18,958 bases of DNA from an uncultured Eubacteriales bacterium (GTDB lineage Bacteria; Bacillota; Clostridia; Christensenellales; Aristaeellaceae), in NCBI GenBank assembly GCA_900542395.1, contig UQNM01000048.1, positions 1-18,958 on the forward strand, in the 5' to 3' direction. Of the stretch, positions 1-8,481 are shown piece after piece (within the stretch, counting starts at the first letter, position 1; every line of letters starts with the position of its first letter). The notes beneath the pieces were generated by a model. The model saw only the letters and a program-made list of their open reading frames with translations. It was not told the DNA's origin and did no database searches. A program made the translations under genes and the position numbers.

Positions 1-50
1 TTTTTGCGAAGCAGCTCGTCCTCGATGCAGATAATCTTGCGAAGCGCCAT
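1..50 (-). CDS. def: Peptide deformylase, N-terminal fragment (cut by window edge)
   Basis: Only the first 16 codons are visible; they read MALRKIICIEDELLRK on the minus strand. This matches the usual start of peptide deformylase (M-A-x-R-x-I-x-x-x-x-D-x-x-L-R-K), the metalloenzyme that removes the N-formyl group from nascent proteins. The catalytic motifs lie outside the window. A purine-rich ribosome site (AGGAGAG) sits about ten bases upstream of the ATG. priA lies directly upstream on the same strand, and priA-def(-fmt) is a common bacterial order, which supports the call. The gap to priA holds a hairpin and a -10 box, so def may have its own promoter. The call rests on a short N-terminus plus context. 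Confidence 0.75.
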   Translation of the reverse strand, partial: MALRKIICIEDELLRK

Positions 51-155
51 GAAAATTCGTCTCTCCTTTTAACTACAACTGACTTGTTTCCGACTTGTCT
101 TCGTCCCCGCCGTTTCATCGAACGGAAATGGACGCATTAACCCATCATCCTTTTT

Positions 156-184
156 ATTATAAAGCAAATCCGCGCAAAATGGAA
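156..184 (-). promoter_or_regulatory. Candidate promoter for def
   Basis: On the minus strand a perfect TATAAT -10 box lies at 161-156, about 100 bases upstream of the def start. The -35 region near 184-179 (TTCCAT, 17-base spacer) is a poor match. Because it follows the priA end and a hairpin, it could restart transcription for def. The -10 is seen directly; promoter activity is inferred. Confidence 0.4.
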
Positions 185-215
185 GAGCCGACGACGCAAA
201 AAACGCCCTCGGCTC
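185..215 (-). terminator. Possible weak terminator after priA
   Basis: A perfect 7-bp inverted repeat (GAGCCGA at 185-191, TCGGCTC at 209-215) encloses a 17-base loop, about 47 bases after the priA stop. On the minus strand it is followed by TTCCATTTT, only a partial U-tract. It may be a weak terminator separating priA from def. In the plus direction the T-rich stretch 217-240 follows, but no plus-strand gene ends there. Confidence 0.35.
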
Positions 216-261
216 AAAGATTTTGGTTTTTCGCGTTTTCCGTCTGGCCTGCCAAAGCGCG

Positions 262-2502
262 TCACATCATGCTCGAAGGGTTGATCTGGCAGGCGCACAG
301 ACAGCCCGCCGTCGGCGCGGCGGCGATTTCACTCATCTTGCCGACCGCCTCCTGACAGATCGGCTGATCGACGATCTTGAGCGTCGTCTGCCAGCGGCTT
401 TTGCCCTTGATTTTCTTGATCGGGCAGGCCATCGCGCGCAGAGCGATCACATATTTTTTGAGATATGCCCGCCGCTCGAAAAACGCCTCCATCAGCCGCA
501 TGGCGGTCTCGGCGGCCTGCTGCGCGGTCTTCTCGTCGTCCGCTTCAAAGAGCAGGCGCGCAATCAGCGTGTACGGCGGATAGAGCGCGCGGCGGCGACG
601 GCGCATCTCCTCTTCAAAAAACGCGCGGTAATCCTGGCGGCTCGCGGCCTCCACGGCGTAATTTTCCGGGTCGTAGGTCTGCAAAAAGACCTCGCCCGGC
701 GCATCCGCGCGCCCCGCGCGCCCGGCCACCTGCGTGAGCAGCTGGAAAGTGCGTTCCGCCGAACGGTAGTCCGGCAGCTTGAGCATCGCATCCGCCGCGA
801 CGATGCCCACCATCGTCACATTCGGGAAATCCAGCCCCTTGGCGATCATCTGCGTGCCGACGAGGATGCGCGCCTCCCCCCGGCGGAAGCGCTCGATCAG
901 CGTCGTGTGCGCGTCCTTGGTGCGGGTGGTATCGTTGTCCATGCGCAGGGTCGGCACATCCGGGAAGAGCCTGTGCACCTCTTCCTCCACGCGCTGCGTG
1001 CCCACGCCGAAATACTTGATATACGGGCTGCCGCACTCCGGGCAGACCTTCGGCACGGCCGTCTCCTGCCCGCAGTAATGGCAGCGGAGCACGTTTTCCG
1101 CGCTGTGATAGGTCATGGAAACGTCGCACTGGCTGCACGTCACGACATAGCCGCAGCTTCGGCAGGAAACGAACGTCGAAAAGCCGCGCCTGTTGATGAA
1201 CAGAATCGCCTGCCTGCCGCTTTTGAGGCACCGATCCAGCCCGTTGACCAGCGCGCCGGAAAACACGCTTCGGTTGCCCTTTTTCAGCTCCTCGCGCATA
1301 TCGACGACATGCACCGCCGGCATCGGGCGGTTGTTGACGCGCCTCGGCATTTCCAGCAGCCTCAGATCCCCGCGCCCGGCCATCGCAAAGGAGCGCATGC
1401 TCGGCGTTGCACTGGCCAGCAGCAGCGCCGCGCCCTCCCGCGCGCATCGCTCGTGCGCCAACTGGCGCGCATCGTAATGCGGGTTGTTGTCGGCGATATA
1501 GCTCTGCTCGTGTTCCTCGTCGATGATGATTAAACCGACGTTTTGCAGCGGCGCGAAGATCGCCGACCGCGCGCCGATGACCACGCGCACGTCGCCCCGC
1601 CGGATGCGCCGCCACTCGTCGTATCGCTCGCCCGGGGACAGGCGCGAATGGAGCACCGCCGCATCCTCGCCGAAGCGGGAGCGGAACCAGGAGACCATCT
1701 GCGGGGTCAGCGCGATTTCCGGCACCAGCACAATCGCCGTCTTTCCCATCTGCGCGGCGCGGCGGACGGCGCGGATGAACACCTCGGTTTTGCCGCTGCC
1801 CGTCACGCCGTAAAGCAGAAACTCGCCCTTTCCCGTTTCCACCGCGGGCAGAAGCTCGGCCAGCACGTCCTCCTGCTGGCGGGTAAGCTCCGGGTCCTGC
1901 GCGGAAAGGCGCTCCATCTCGCCGTATGGCCTGCGCAGGCTCTCCCGCTTTTCCAGCTTCACAAAGCCCATCCGGCAAAGGGCGTTCAGCGCGTCGCGGC
2001 AGTCGCCGACGGTTTCGCGGAGCGCCGCCGTCGTCAGCTCCATGTCCGGCGCGTCGGCCAGCGCCCGCAGCACCTTCGCCCGCTTGGGCGCGCGAACCTG
2101 CGCCGCGATCACCTGCCCCAACACATCCGGCGCGACGGTCAGCACGGCAACCTCCCGCTGTTTTTCATGGATGCGCTGGCCGCGCATCTGCGCGGGGAAC
2201 ATCAGCCTCAGCGCCACCGCCAGCGTGCAAAACGACGTCCGCTGGATTTCCTTCGCCAATTCAAGCAGCGGCGGCAGCACCGCGGGATAATCCTCCAGCG
2301 TGTCGCAGATATCCTTCACGCGCTCGGGCGGCAGGTCGCAATCCGCCGCCATTTCGACGACCACGCCCTCCAGCCTCCGCGGCCCAAACGGCACGTGGAC
2401 GCGCATGCCGGGGCAGACGTCCAGCCCCGTCGGCACGCGGTAGGTGAACACATGATCCACATCCGTGTGGTTGATATCCACGATCACCTGACAAAACGGC
2501 AT
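262..2502 (-). CDS. priA: Primosomal protein N' / replication restart helicase PriA
   Basis: PriA is the 3'-to-5' superfamily 2 DNA helicase that recognises stalled forks and reloads the replisome. The 746-residue product has the usual length and domain order: an N-terminal DNA-binding domain (about 1-110), a winged-helix segment (about 110-200), and a helicase core with Walker A GVTGSGKTE (232-240), DEEH box (328-331), motif V GTQMIAKGLDFP (549-560) and motif VI QVAGRAGR (591-598). Eight zinc-binding cysteines lie at 447, 450, 456, 459, 474, 477, 487 and 490, inserted in the second helicase lobe as expected. The start is preceded by AAAAGGGGGG, six bases before the ATG. It is read divergently from the WYL regulator gene and leads toward def. 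All diagnostic motifs are present. Confidence 0.97.
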   Translation of the reverse strand: MPFCQVIVDINHTDVDHVFTYRVPTGLDVCPGMRVHVPFGPRRLEGVVVEMAADCDLPPERVKDICDTLEDYPAVLPPLLELAKEIQRTSFCTLAVALRLMFPAQMRGQRIHEKQREVAVLTVAPDVLGQVIAAQVRAPKRAKVLRALADAPDMELTTAALRETVGDCRDALNALCRMGFVKLEKRESLRRPYGEMERLSAQDPELTRQQEDVLAELLPAVETGKGEFLLYGVTGSGKTEVFIRAVRRAAQMGKTAIVLVPEIALTPQMVSWFRSRFGEDAAVLHSRLSPGERYDEWRRIRRGDVRVVIGARSAIFAPLQNVGLIIIDEEHEQSYIADNNPHYDARQLAHERCAREGAALLLASATPSMRSFAMAGRGDLRLLEMPRRVNNRPMPAVHVVDMREELKKGNRSVFSGALVNGLDRCLKSGRQAILFINRRGFSTFVSCRSCGYVVTCSQCDVSMTYHSAENVLRCHYCGQETAVPKVCPECGSPYIKYFGVGTQRVEEEVHRLFPDVPTLRMDNDTTRTKDAHTTLIERFRRGEARILVGTQMIAKGLDFPNVTMVGIVAADAMLKLPDYRSAERTFQLLTQVAGRAGRADAPGEVFLQTYDPENYAVEAASRQDYRAFFEEEMRRRRRALYPPYTLIARLLFEADDEKTAQQAAETAMRLMEAFFERRAYLKKYVIALRAMACPIKKIKGKSRWQTTLKIVDQPICQEAVGKMSEIAAAPTAGCLCACQINPSSMM

Positions 2503-2529
2503 GACGTTCCCCCCTTTTCTGTGGTTGAC

Positions 2530-2558
2530 ATGATAACACGATCCGTTTGAGCTTGCAA
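2530..2558 (-). promoter_or_regulatory. priA promoter (extended -10)
   Basis: On the minus strand there is a -35 box TTGCAA (2558-2553), a 17-base spacer and TATCAT (2535-2530) preceded by TG at the extended -10 position. Transcription would start near 2523, giving a leader of about 20 bases before priA. The -35 hexamer is a perfect palindrome and is also used by the opposite promoter at 2553-2581. Confidence 0.6.
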
Positions 2559-2581
2559 GAGCGTTTCGGCTGTGATACGAT
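2553..2581 (+). promoter_or_regulatory. Promoter of the WYL regulator gene (extended -10)
   Basis: -35 box TTGCAA at 2553-2558, 17-base spacer, -10 TACGAT at 2576-2581 preceded by TGA, which gives an extended -10. It is placed about 20 bases upstream of the ribosome site and ATG at 2604. The -35 hexamer coincides exactly with that of the minus-strand priA promoter. A better -35 match, TTGACA, is at 2525-2530 but has no convincing -10 at the right distance. Confidence 0.55.
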
Positions 2582-2603
2582 AAGCGGCAAGGAAGTGATT
2601 GCC

Positions 2604-3506
2604 ATGCAGATCAGCCGTCTTTTCCGCCTGCTCTATCTTTTGCTGGAGCGCGAACGCATACCGGCTTCAGCGCTGGCTCAGACGCTCGAGGTTTCCGTGC
2701 GGACAATCTACCGCGACGTGCAGGCGCTCGGCGAAGCCGGTATTCCCGTCTATGCCGAACGCGGGCGGGACGGCGGCATCGCCATTCTGCCCACGTTCAG
2801 GCTGAACAAATCCATGCTCAGCGCCGGGGAAAAGCAGGATATGCTCTCCGCCTTGCAGGCGCTGGCTTCCACCGGCGCATCCGACCGGGAGACGCTCGGC
2901 AAATTAAGCGCATTTTTCGGCGGCCAGCAGGCCGACTGGGTGCGCATCGACTTTGCAGACTGGAGCGGAACGCGCAGCGGCTTTATTCCGATCCTCAAAA
3001 CCGCCATATTAAACCGCCAGCCGCTCGCCTTTGATTATTACAACAGCAGCGGAGACTGCGCGCCGCGCGAGGTCTGCCCCATCCGCCTGTGGTTCAAAAG
3101 CAGCGCGTGGTATCTGCTGGCTTATTGCATGCAAAGGCGCGCCCTGCGCACCTTCAAGCTCACGCGCATCAAGCGCCTGCGCTCGATTCCGGGCGAATTT
3201 CCCGACGAGGCGCTTTCCTGCGCGGCTGACGAAACGGCGGAAATTCAATCGGACGTGCTCCCGATTCGCTTCACGCTGCGCATCGACGCGAGCATGGCTT
3301 TCCGCGTTTATGACGATTTCGAGGAAGAGCAGCTTTCGCAGGCTGAAAACGGCGATTTTATCGCGCATGCCGCGTTCATGCCCGGCGAATGGCTGATTTC
3401 CTTCATTCTGGGCTACGGAGCGCACGCAAAGGTGCTCGAACCCAAGGCGCTCGCGGACGCGGTTTGCCGCGAACTTGAAAAAATGTCGGCGCTCTACAAA
3501 ACCTGA
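2604..3506 (+). CDS. HTH / WYL-domain transcriptional regulator (YafY/PafBC type)
   Basis: This is a 300-residue DNA-binding regulator. Residues 1-60 form a DeoR/HTH_11-type winged helix, with the typical recognition segment VSVRTIYRDVQAL and a wing ending in GGIAILP. Residues about 130-200 form a WYL domain, which in this family senses ligands or nucleic acid; the signature W-Y-L-L-A-Y-C followed by R-T-F-K-L-T-R-I is clear. A C-terminal WCX-like extension follows. An in-frame ATG at 2547 exists, but the one at 2604 is chosen because it has a GGAAG ribosome site at the right distance and starts directly at the helix-turn-helix. An earlier start would also overlap the promoter. The gene sits directly before a small zinc-ribbon protein, a probable target. 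The ligand is unknown. Confidence 0.9.
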   Translation: MQISRLFRLLYLLLERERIPASALAQTLEVSVRTIYRDVQALGEAGIPVYAERGRDGGIAILPTFRLNKSMLSAGEKQDMLSALQALASTGASDRETLGKLSAFFGGQQADWVRIDFADWSGTRSGFIPILKTAILNRQPLAFDYYNSSGDCAPREVCPIRLWFKSSAWYLLAYCMQRRALRTFKLTRIKRLRSIPGEFPDEALSCAADETAEIQSDVLPIRFTLRIDASMAFRVYDDFEEEQLSQAENGDFIAHAAFMPGEWLISFILGYGAHAKVLEPKALADAVCRELEKMSALYKT

Positions 3507-3537
3507 CATGCAGTTGTCAGCTTTTCCGTGCGATAAT
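3503..3537 (+). promoter_or_regulatory. Dyad operator plus extended -10 upstream of the zinc-ribbon gene
   Basis: A perfect inverted repeat CTGACA (3503-3508), six-base gap, TGTCAG (3515-3520) occupies the place where a -35 box should be. Twelve bases later is a -10 GATAAT (3532-3537) with TG at the extended position. No good -35 exists at a 17-base spacing. A promoter with a dyad in place of its -35 is typical of regulated transcription, and the adjacent WYL regulator is the obvious candidate to bind it. The dyad begins inside the stop region of that regulator's gene. Confidence 0.5.
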
Positions 3538-3569
3538 CCATTCATCAACAACAAGGAGGAATGTTTTCC

Positions 3570-3851
3570 ATGGAAAAGAACATCCATTTCGCCAACACCC
3601 CGATCTGCCAAAGCTGCGGCATGCCGCTGACCGCGCCGGAGCAATTCGGCAAAAACGCCGACGGCACGACGAACGGCGATTACTGCGTCTACTGCTGCCC
3701 AAACGGCGAATCAAACATGACCGGCACGCTGGATGAAATGATTGATTTCTGCGCGCCGCTCGAAGTCAAGCTCGGCCTGTTCCCCGACGAAAAGACCGCC
3801 AGAGACGCGCTTTCGCGCTATCTCCCCACGCTCAGGCGTTGGCGCGGGTAA
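3570..3851 (+). CDS. Small zinc-ribbon protein (PF12674-like)
   Basis: This is a 93-residue cytosolic protein with a zinc-ribbon pattern: C-Q-S-C-G-M-P near residue 15, then Y-C-V-Y-C-C about 30 residues later, followed by a D-E-M-I-D-F-C segment. This matches the 'putative zinc ribbon domain' family, whose members share the C-Q-S-C-G-M-P-L opening, an N-A-D-G-[ST] turn and a second Y-C-x-x-C. Their biochemical role is unknown; they are often found beside YafY/WYL regulators or stress genes. ATG 3570 is chosen over ATG 3561, because the AAGGAGG at 3553-3559 is far too close to 3561. The last 20 bases overlap the end of convergent mutY. Confidence 0.85.
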   Translation: MEKNIHFANTPICQSCGMPLTAPEQFGKNADGTTNGDYCVYCCPNGESNMTGTLDEMIDFCAPLEVKLGLFPDEKTARDALSRYLPTLRRWRG

Positions 3852-4884
3852 GCGCCTCCTCCGCAAGCCTTCGCGCGGCCTTGACGGCGGTGGGCATGGG
3901 CAGGGCGGCCAGCTCGGCCGCGTTCACCCAGCGGCCGTCCGGCACGTCGGTCGGCGCGTCCGCGACAAACGCATGGATCTCCATCTCCCAAATCAGGTGG
4001 GTGAACACATGCTTTGCGCAGCCGAGCCGCGCGTCGTAAACGGTGGGAACACCCAGCGCTTCAAGCGCCGCGCACATCTGCGCGGGCGACAGCGCCCCGA
4101 CCGCGTCCGGGAAGACGGAAAGGCCGCCGAGCAGGCGCTCCCGCCTGAGCACGGTCAGCACCCGGTTTTGGCAAAACACCAGCATCACGCAGCGCGTTTC
4201 CACGCGCTGCGCTTTTTTCTTGGGCTTGACGGGCAGGCGCTCCGCCATCCCCTGCGCGTACCCCTTGCAGCCCGCCCGCACCGGGCAGAGCAGGCAGGAC
4301 GGGCTTTTCGGCGTGCACATCGTCGCGCCCATCTCCATCATGGCGTTGGCGAACGCGCCGGGGCGGTCGGGCGGCACGAGGCTCTGCGCCAGCTCGTGAA
4401 TCATGCGGCGGCTCTTCGGGCTGCCCATCTCCTCGGAAATCGCGAAATACCGGCAGATCACGCGCTCCACGTTGCCGTCCACCGCGGCGGCGGGAATGCC
4501 GAACGCAATGGACGCAATCGCGCCGCTGGTGTAATCCCCGACGCCGGGCAGGGCGCGCAGCTTCTGCAAATCGGCGGGCAGCTCGCCGCCGTATTGCGAA
4601 ACAATCTCGCGCGCCGCCTTTTGCAGCAGGCGCGCGCGGCTGTAATACCCCAGCCCCTCCCACGCCTTGAGCAATTCCTCCTCCGGCGCGTCGGCCAGCG
4701 CGCGCACATCTGGATAGCGCGCAAGAAAGCGCTCATAATAAGAAACGACCGTCTCCGCGCGCGTCTGCTGGAGCATGATCTCGGAAATCCAGATTCGATA
4801 AGCGTCCTTCGTGCGCCGCCACGGCAGGTCGCGATGCCCCGCGTCATACCACGAAAGGACTGACCGCGTAAAGTTTTGATCCAT
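3832..4884 (-). CDS. mutY: A/G-specific adenine glycosylase MutY
   Basis: MutY removes adenine mispaired with 8-oxoguanine or guanine. The 350-residue product shows the catalytic Glu in SEIMLQQT (about residue 35), the helix-hairpin-helix LPGVGDYTSGAIASIAFG, the catalytic Asp in VDGNV (about 136) and the [4Fe-4S] ligands C-x6-C-x2-C-x5-C (about 190-206). A C-terminal NUDIX-like, 8-oxoG-recognising domain follows (about 225-345). The start at 4884 is chosen because GGAGGG lies six bases upstream. The in-frame ATG at 4908 has no ribosome site and falls inside a likely -10 box, so it would not be in the mRNA. The 3' end overlaps the convergent zinc-ribbon gene by 20 bases, leaving no room for a terminator between them. 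Confidence 0.96.
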   Translation of the reverse strand: MDQNFTRSVLSWYDAGHRDLPWRRTKDAYRIWISEIMLQQTRAETVVSYYERFLARYPDVRALADAPEEELLKAWEGLGYYSRARLLQKAAREIVSQYGGELPADLQKLRALPGVGDYTSGAIASIAFGIPAAAVDGNVERVICRYFAISEEMGSPKSRRMIHELAQSLVPPDRPGAFANAMMEMGATMCTPKSPSCLLCPVRAGCKGYAQGMAERLPVKPKKKAQRVETRCVMLVFCQNRVLTVLRRERLLGGLSVFPDAVGALSPAQMCAALEALGVPTVYDARLGCAKHVFTHLIWEMEIHAFVADAPTDVPDGRWVNAAELAALPMPTAVKAARRLAEEALTRANA

Positions 4885-4906
4885 ATTCGGCCCTCCAATG
4901 GCGCTC

Positions 4907-4915
4907 ATTCTACCA
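4907..4915 (-). promoter_or_regulatory. Extended -10 promoter element of mutY
   Basis: The minus strand reads TGGTAGAAT (4915-4907): a TAGAAT -10 box with the TG extension. No convincing -35 is seen at 17 bases. It places the transcript start near 4900, about 16 bases before the chosen ATG, just enough for the GGAGGG ribosome site. It contains the alternative ATG at 4908-4906, which argues against that start. Confidence 0.5.
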
Positions 4916-4964
4916 TAAAAAGCGGATTTCGGCCACCCAATCGGGCGATTTACTCAAAAAACGG

Positions 4965-5020
4965 AGAAATTTCAAGTTTCAAATCATTTAAGCGCATTAT
5001 TTTTTTCAAATCGCTTAAAA
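4965..5020. repeat. AT-rich repeat block between mutY and groES
   Basis: This A/T-rich island holds TTTCAAATC twice (4977-4985 and 5004-5012, 27 bases apart), a related TTTCAAG just before the first copy, and an 8-bp inverted repeat TTTAAGCG (4987-4994) / CGCTTAAA (5012-5019). It lies between the divergent mutY and groES promoters, about 40 bases upstream of the groES -35. It could be an UP-like element or a binding site. No known operator is recognised. Confidence 0.4.
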
Positions 5021-5056
5021 TAGGGTTAAACGTTAAAATTTAGCAATCAGCCCATG

Positions 5057-5085
5057 TTGCCGAATTGGCTTGACTCGCGTATATT
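5057..5085 (+). promoter_or_regulatory. groESL promoter
   Basis: -35 box TTGCCG (5057-5062), 17-base spacer and -10 TATATT (5080-5085) put the transcription start near 5092, immediately before the CIRCE operator. A TTGACT at 5070-5075 looks like a -35 but no suitable -10 follows at 16-18 bases. Confidence 0.6.
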
Positions 5086-5095
5086 ATATCTTGCT

Positions 5096-5122
5096 TTAGC
5101 ACTCATCCGTAAAGAGTGCTAA
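5096..5122 (+). promoter_or_regulatory. CIRCE operator (HrcA binding site)
   Basis: A perfect CIRCE element: TTAGCACTC (5096-5104), nine-base spacer, GAGTGCTAA (5114-5122), identical to the consensus. HrcA binds it and represses groESL until heat stress titrates GroEL. It lies at the transcription start and 35 bases ahead of the groES ATG, so it would also sit in the 5' leader. Confidence 0.97.
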
Positions 5123-5157
5123 CAAAGTCACCGTATCATCTAAGGAGGTCTATCAAA

Positions 5158-5445
5158 ATGAGCTTGAAACCCCTTTTTGACCGCGTTGTTCTCAAGGACG
5201 CGGAAATTGAAGAAACCACCAAGAGCGGCATCATCCTCACGTCCGCCGCGCAGGAGAAGCCGCAGTACGCCTACATCGTGGCCGTCGGCCCGGGCGGCGT
5301 TGTGGATGGCAAGGAAGTCGCCATGCAGGTGAAGGAAGGCCAGAAGGTCGTCTATTCCAAGTATGCCGGCACGGAGATCAAGATCGACGGCGAGGAATAC
5401 AAGATCGTTCGTCAGAGCGACATTCTCGCGATCGTGGAGGGCTAA
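5158..5445 (+). CDS. groES: Co-chaperonin GroES
   Basis: This is a 95-residue GroES (Hsp10), the heptameric lid of the GroEL folding chamber. It opens with LKPLFDRVVL and has the GVVDGKEVAMQVKEGQKVVYSKY core and the closing EYKIVRQSDILAIVEG pattern typical of the family, at the normal length. The ATG at 5158 is preceded by AAGGAGGTC at the right spacing. The upstream in-frame ATG at 5116 lies within the CIRCE operator and lacks a ribosome site. The mobile-loop segment (about residues 17-32) is present. The gene is the first of the CIRCE-controlled operon with groEL, 108 bases upstream. Confidence 0.97.
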   Translation: MSLKPLFDRVVLKDAEIEETTKSGIILTSAAQEKPQYAYIVAVGPGGVVDGKEVAMQVKEGQKVVYSKYAGTEIKIDGEEYKIVRQSDILAIVEG

Positions 5446-5553
5446 GCCTTCGCTTACTTCCGCCGCTTGATTGCATAAACCCCAAATGTTTGGCGCACGC
5501 GAGCAAGCTGTGCGGAAATTCAAAAAGAACCCGATTGGTAGGAGGTCATCATT

Positions 5554-7185
<1,632 letters not shown>

Positions 7186-7211
7186 GCGCCCGTTTTCCCA
7201 AACAGCATACG

Positions 7212-7249
7212 AAAAGGAGCGGCCTTTTGACGAGGGCCGCTCCCTTTTT
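7212..7249. terminator. Bidirectional Rho-independent terminator after groEL
   Basis: A perfect 9-bp GC-rich stem, GGAGCGGCC (7216-7224) and GGCCGCTCC (7235-7243), with a 10-base loop is followed by five Ts (7245-7249) on the plus strand. It is preceded by four As (7212-7215), which give a T-run on the minus strand. It can end both the groESL transcript and the convergent transcript of the metallo-beta-lactamase gene, whose stop lies 44 bases away. Confidence 0.93.
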
Positions 7250-7292
7250 GTCTTCTTTTATCTCCCCCGCGCCTTCCCCTGCCATGCGCGCC

Positions 7293-8354
7293 TCACGGCC
7301 TGCACACCTTGCAGGGCGAATACCCCTGCTTCACGGCCGCCGCGCGGGTGGCGAACGTGATGCGGTTGCTCTGCTGGATATCCTGCACGGACGAGCAGGT
7401 GGACAGATGAAACTTTTTGCTCTTTATATTGCCGACATAGCCGACCGACTGACCCTTTCGGGGCGTTGCGATCGGCTTTTTCCCTTTTTCCGTCTCAAAC
7501 GCGACGCGCTCGCCGTTTGACCGGCAGACGATCGTGCCGCTTTCATCCGTGCGGTACACCGCCGCGCCGATATCCCTCAGCCGCGCCAGCACCTCCTGAT
7601 GCGGATGGCCGTAGGCATTATCCTTGCCGCAGCTAATGACCGCGTAGGACGGCATGACCTGCCGCAAAAAGAGATAGGAGCTCGACGTGTTGCTGCCGTG
7701 ATGGCCGACCTTGAGCACCGTTGCGGAAAGCGCCTCGTCGCTGTCGATCATGTCGTTTTCGGACGGCCTTTCCGCGTCGCCGGTGAACAGGAACGCCGTC
7801 TGCCCGTAGGTGATCCGGGTAACGAGGGAGAGATCGTTCACGTCATCGTAAATGCCCAGCGGCGCGTAGAACTCGACCTCCGCGCGCCCGATGGAAAAGC
7901 GCTGCCCCGCCTGCGGCACGGTGATTCTGACGTTTTTCGCGTCGGCCGCGCGCTTCATCGCTTCAAACGGCTTGCCTTCAAATTCATCCACCGGCGAATA
8001 CAGCGTCTTTACCGCAAAGGCGCGGATGACGTCCGGCAGGCCGCCGATGTGATCCGCGTGCGGGTGGGTGCCGATCATGGCGTCGATGGCGGAAACGTGC
8101 AGCGTGTTTTGCAGATAATCGACCAGCTTCGCGCCGCTCTCCGGCATCCCGCCGTCGATGACGAGCGTTTTCCCGTCGCAAACCACAATCGCCGCATCCC
8201 CCTGCCCGACATCCACGAAGTGCACGGCGAACCCGGCGCGCGGCAGCCACCAGAGGCGGTAGACCGCAAAGCCCGCCGCCAGAAGCGCCAGCGTCAGCAG
8301 CGCGATCAGCAGCGCGCGCAGAGCGGCGTGTCTCTTTTGTTTTTCAGGTTTCAT
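7293..8354 (-). CDS. Membrane-anchored ComEC-like metallo-beta-lactamase with C-terminal Ada-like zinc domain
   Basis: This 353-residue protein has a basic N-terminus and one hydrophobic helix (about 10-33), so the rest should lie outside the membrane. Residues 41-285 form a ComEC/Rec2-type metallo-beta-lactamase domain: FVDVGQGDA (47-53), the metal motif HPHADH (97-102), GD (192-193), GHHGS (217-221) and GHPH (249-252). Related domains are nucleases or phosphodiesterases acting on DNA or nucleotides. Residues about 303-353 form a small domain with H316, C320, C348 and C351 (F-H-x3-C and P-C-x-x-C), resembling the Ada metal-binding fold that many Bacillota attach to secreted nucleases. This suggests an extracellular nuclease or hydrolase, but the substrate is not shown. 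The ribosome site is GGAAGGAAAG. It diverges from the caspase gene. Confidence 0.88.
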   Translation of the reverse strand: MKPEKQKRHAALRALLIALLTLALLAAGFAVYRLWWLPRAGFAVHFVDVGQGDAAIVVCDGKTLVIDGGMPESGAKLVDYLQNTLHVSAIDAMIGTHPHADHIGGLPDVIRAFAVKTLYSPVDEFEGKPFEAMKRAADAKNVRITVPQAGQRFSIGRAEVEFYAPLGIYDDVNDLSLVTRITYGQTAFLFTGDAERPSENDMIDSDEALSATVLKVGHHGSNTSSSYLFLRQVMPSYAVISCGKDNAYGHPHQEVLARLRDIGAAVYRTDESGTIVCRSNGERVAFETEKGKKPIATPRKGQSVGYVGNIKSKKFHLSTCSSVQDIQQSNRITFATRAAAVKQGYSPCKVCRP

Positions 8355-8425
8355 GCTGTCTTTCCTTCCCCATGTGATGCTTTCAGCTTATCACCGGGCG
8401 GTTCATTTGGCAAGCGCCTTCAAAT

Positions 8426-8468
8426 TTGTGACGAAGTTGTGACATTCGGGCGGAATTTTATGGAATTT
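8426..8468. repeat. Two short tandem repeat pairs at helical-turn spacing
   Basis: TTGTGAC occurs at 8426-8432 and 8437-8443 (11-base period). GGAATTT occurs at 8452-8458 and 8462-8468 (10-base period). Both pairs lie upstream of the caspase promoter -35 (8482) and between the two divergent promoters. This is the geometry of side-by-side regulator binding. No known operator consensus is matched. Confidence 0.45.
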
Positions 8469-8481
8469 CGTAACATTTATC

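Noticed and set aside
223..1533. Long plus-strand open frame of 436 codons opposite priA
   Set aside because: Arg/His/Ala-rich product with no ribosome site or family pattern; it is the GC-rich antisense shadow of priA.
4906..4908. Earlier mutY start codon
   Set aside because: No ribosome site, and it lies in the extended -10 box TGGTAGAAT.
5070..5075. TTGACT as the groESL -35
   Set aside because: No -10-like hexamer at 16-18 bases; TTGCCG/TATATT at 5057-5085 has the right spacing and positions CIRCE at the start site.
5494..5514. CGCAC/GTGCG hairpin between groES and groEL as attenuator
   Set aside because: Only 5 bp with an 11-base loop and no U-run; too weak to claim.
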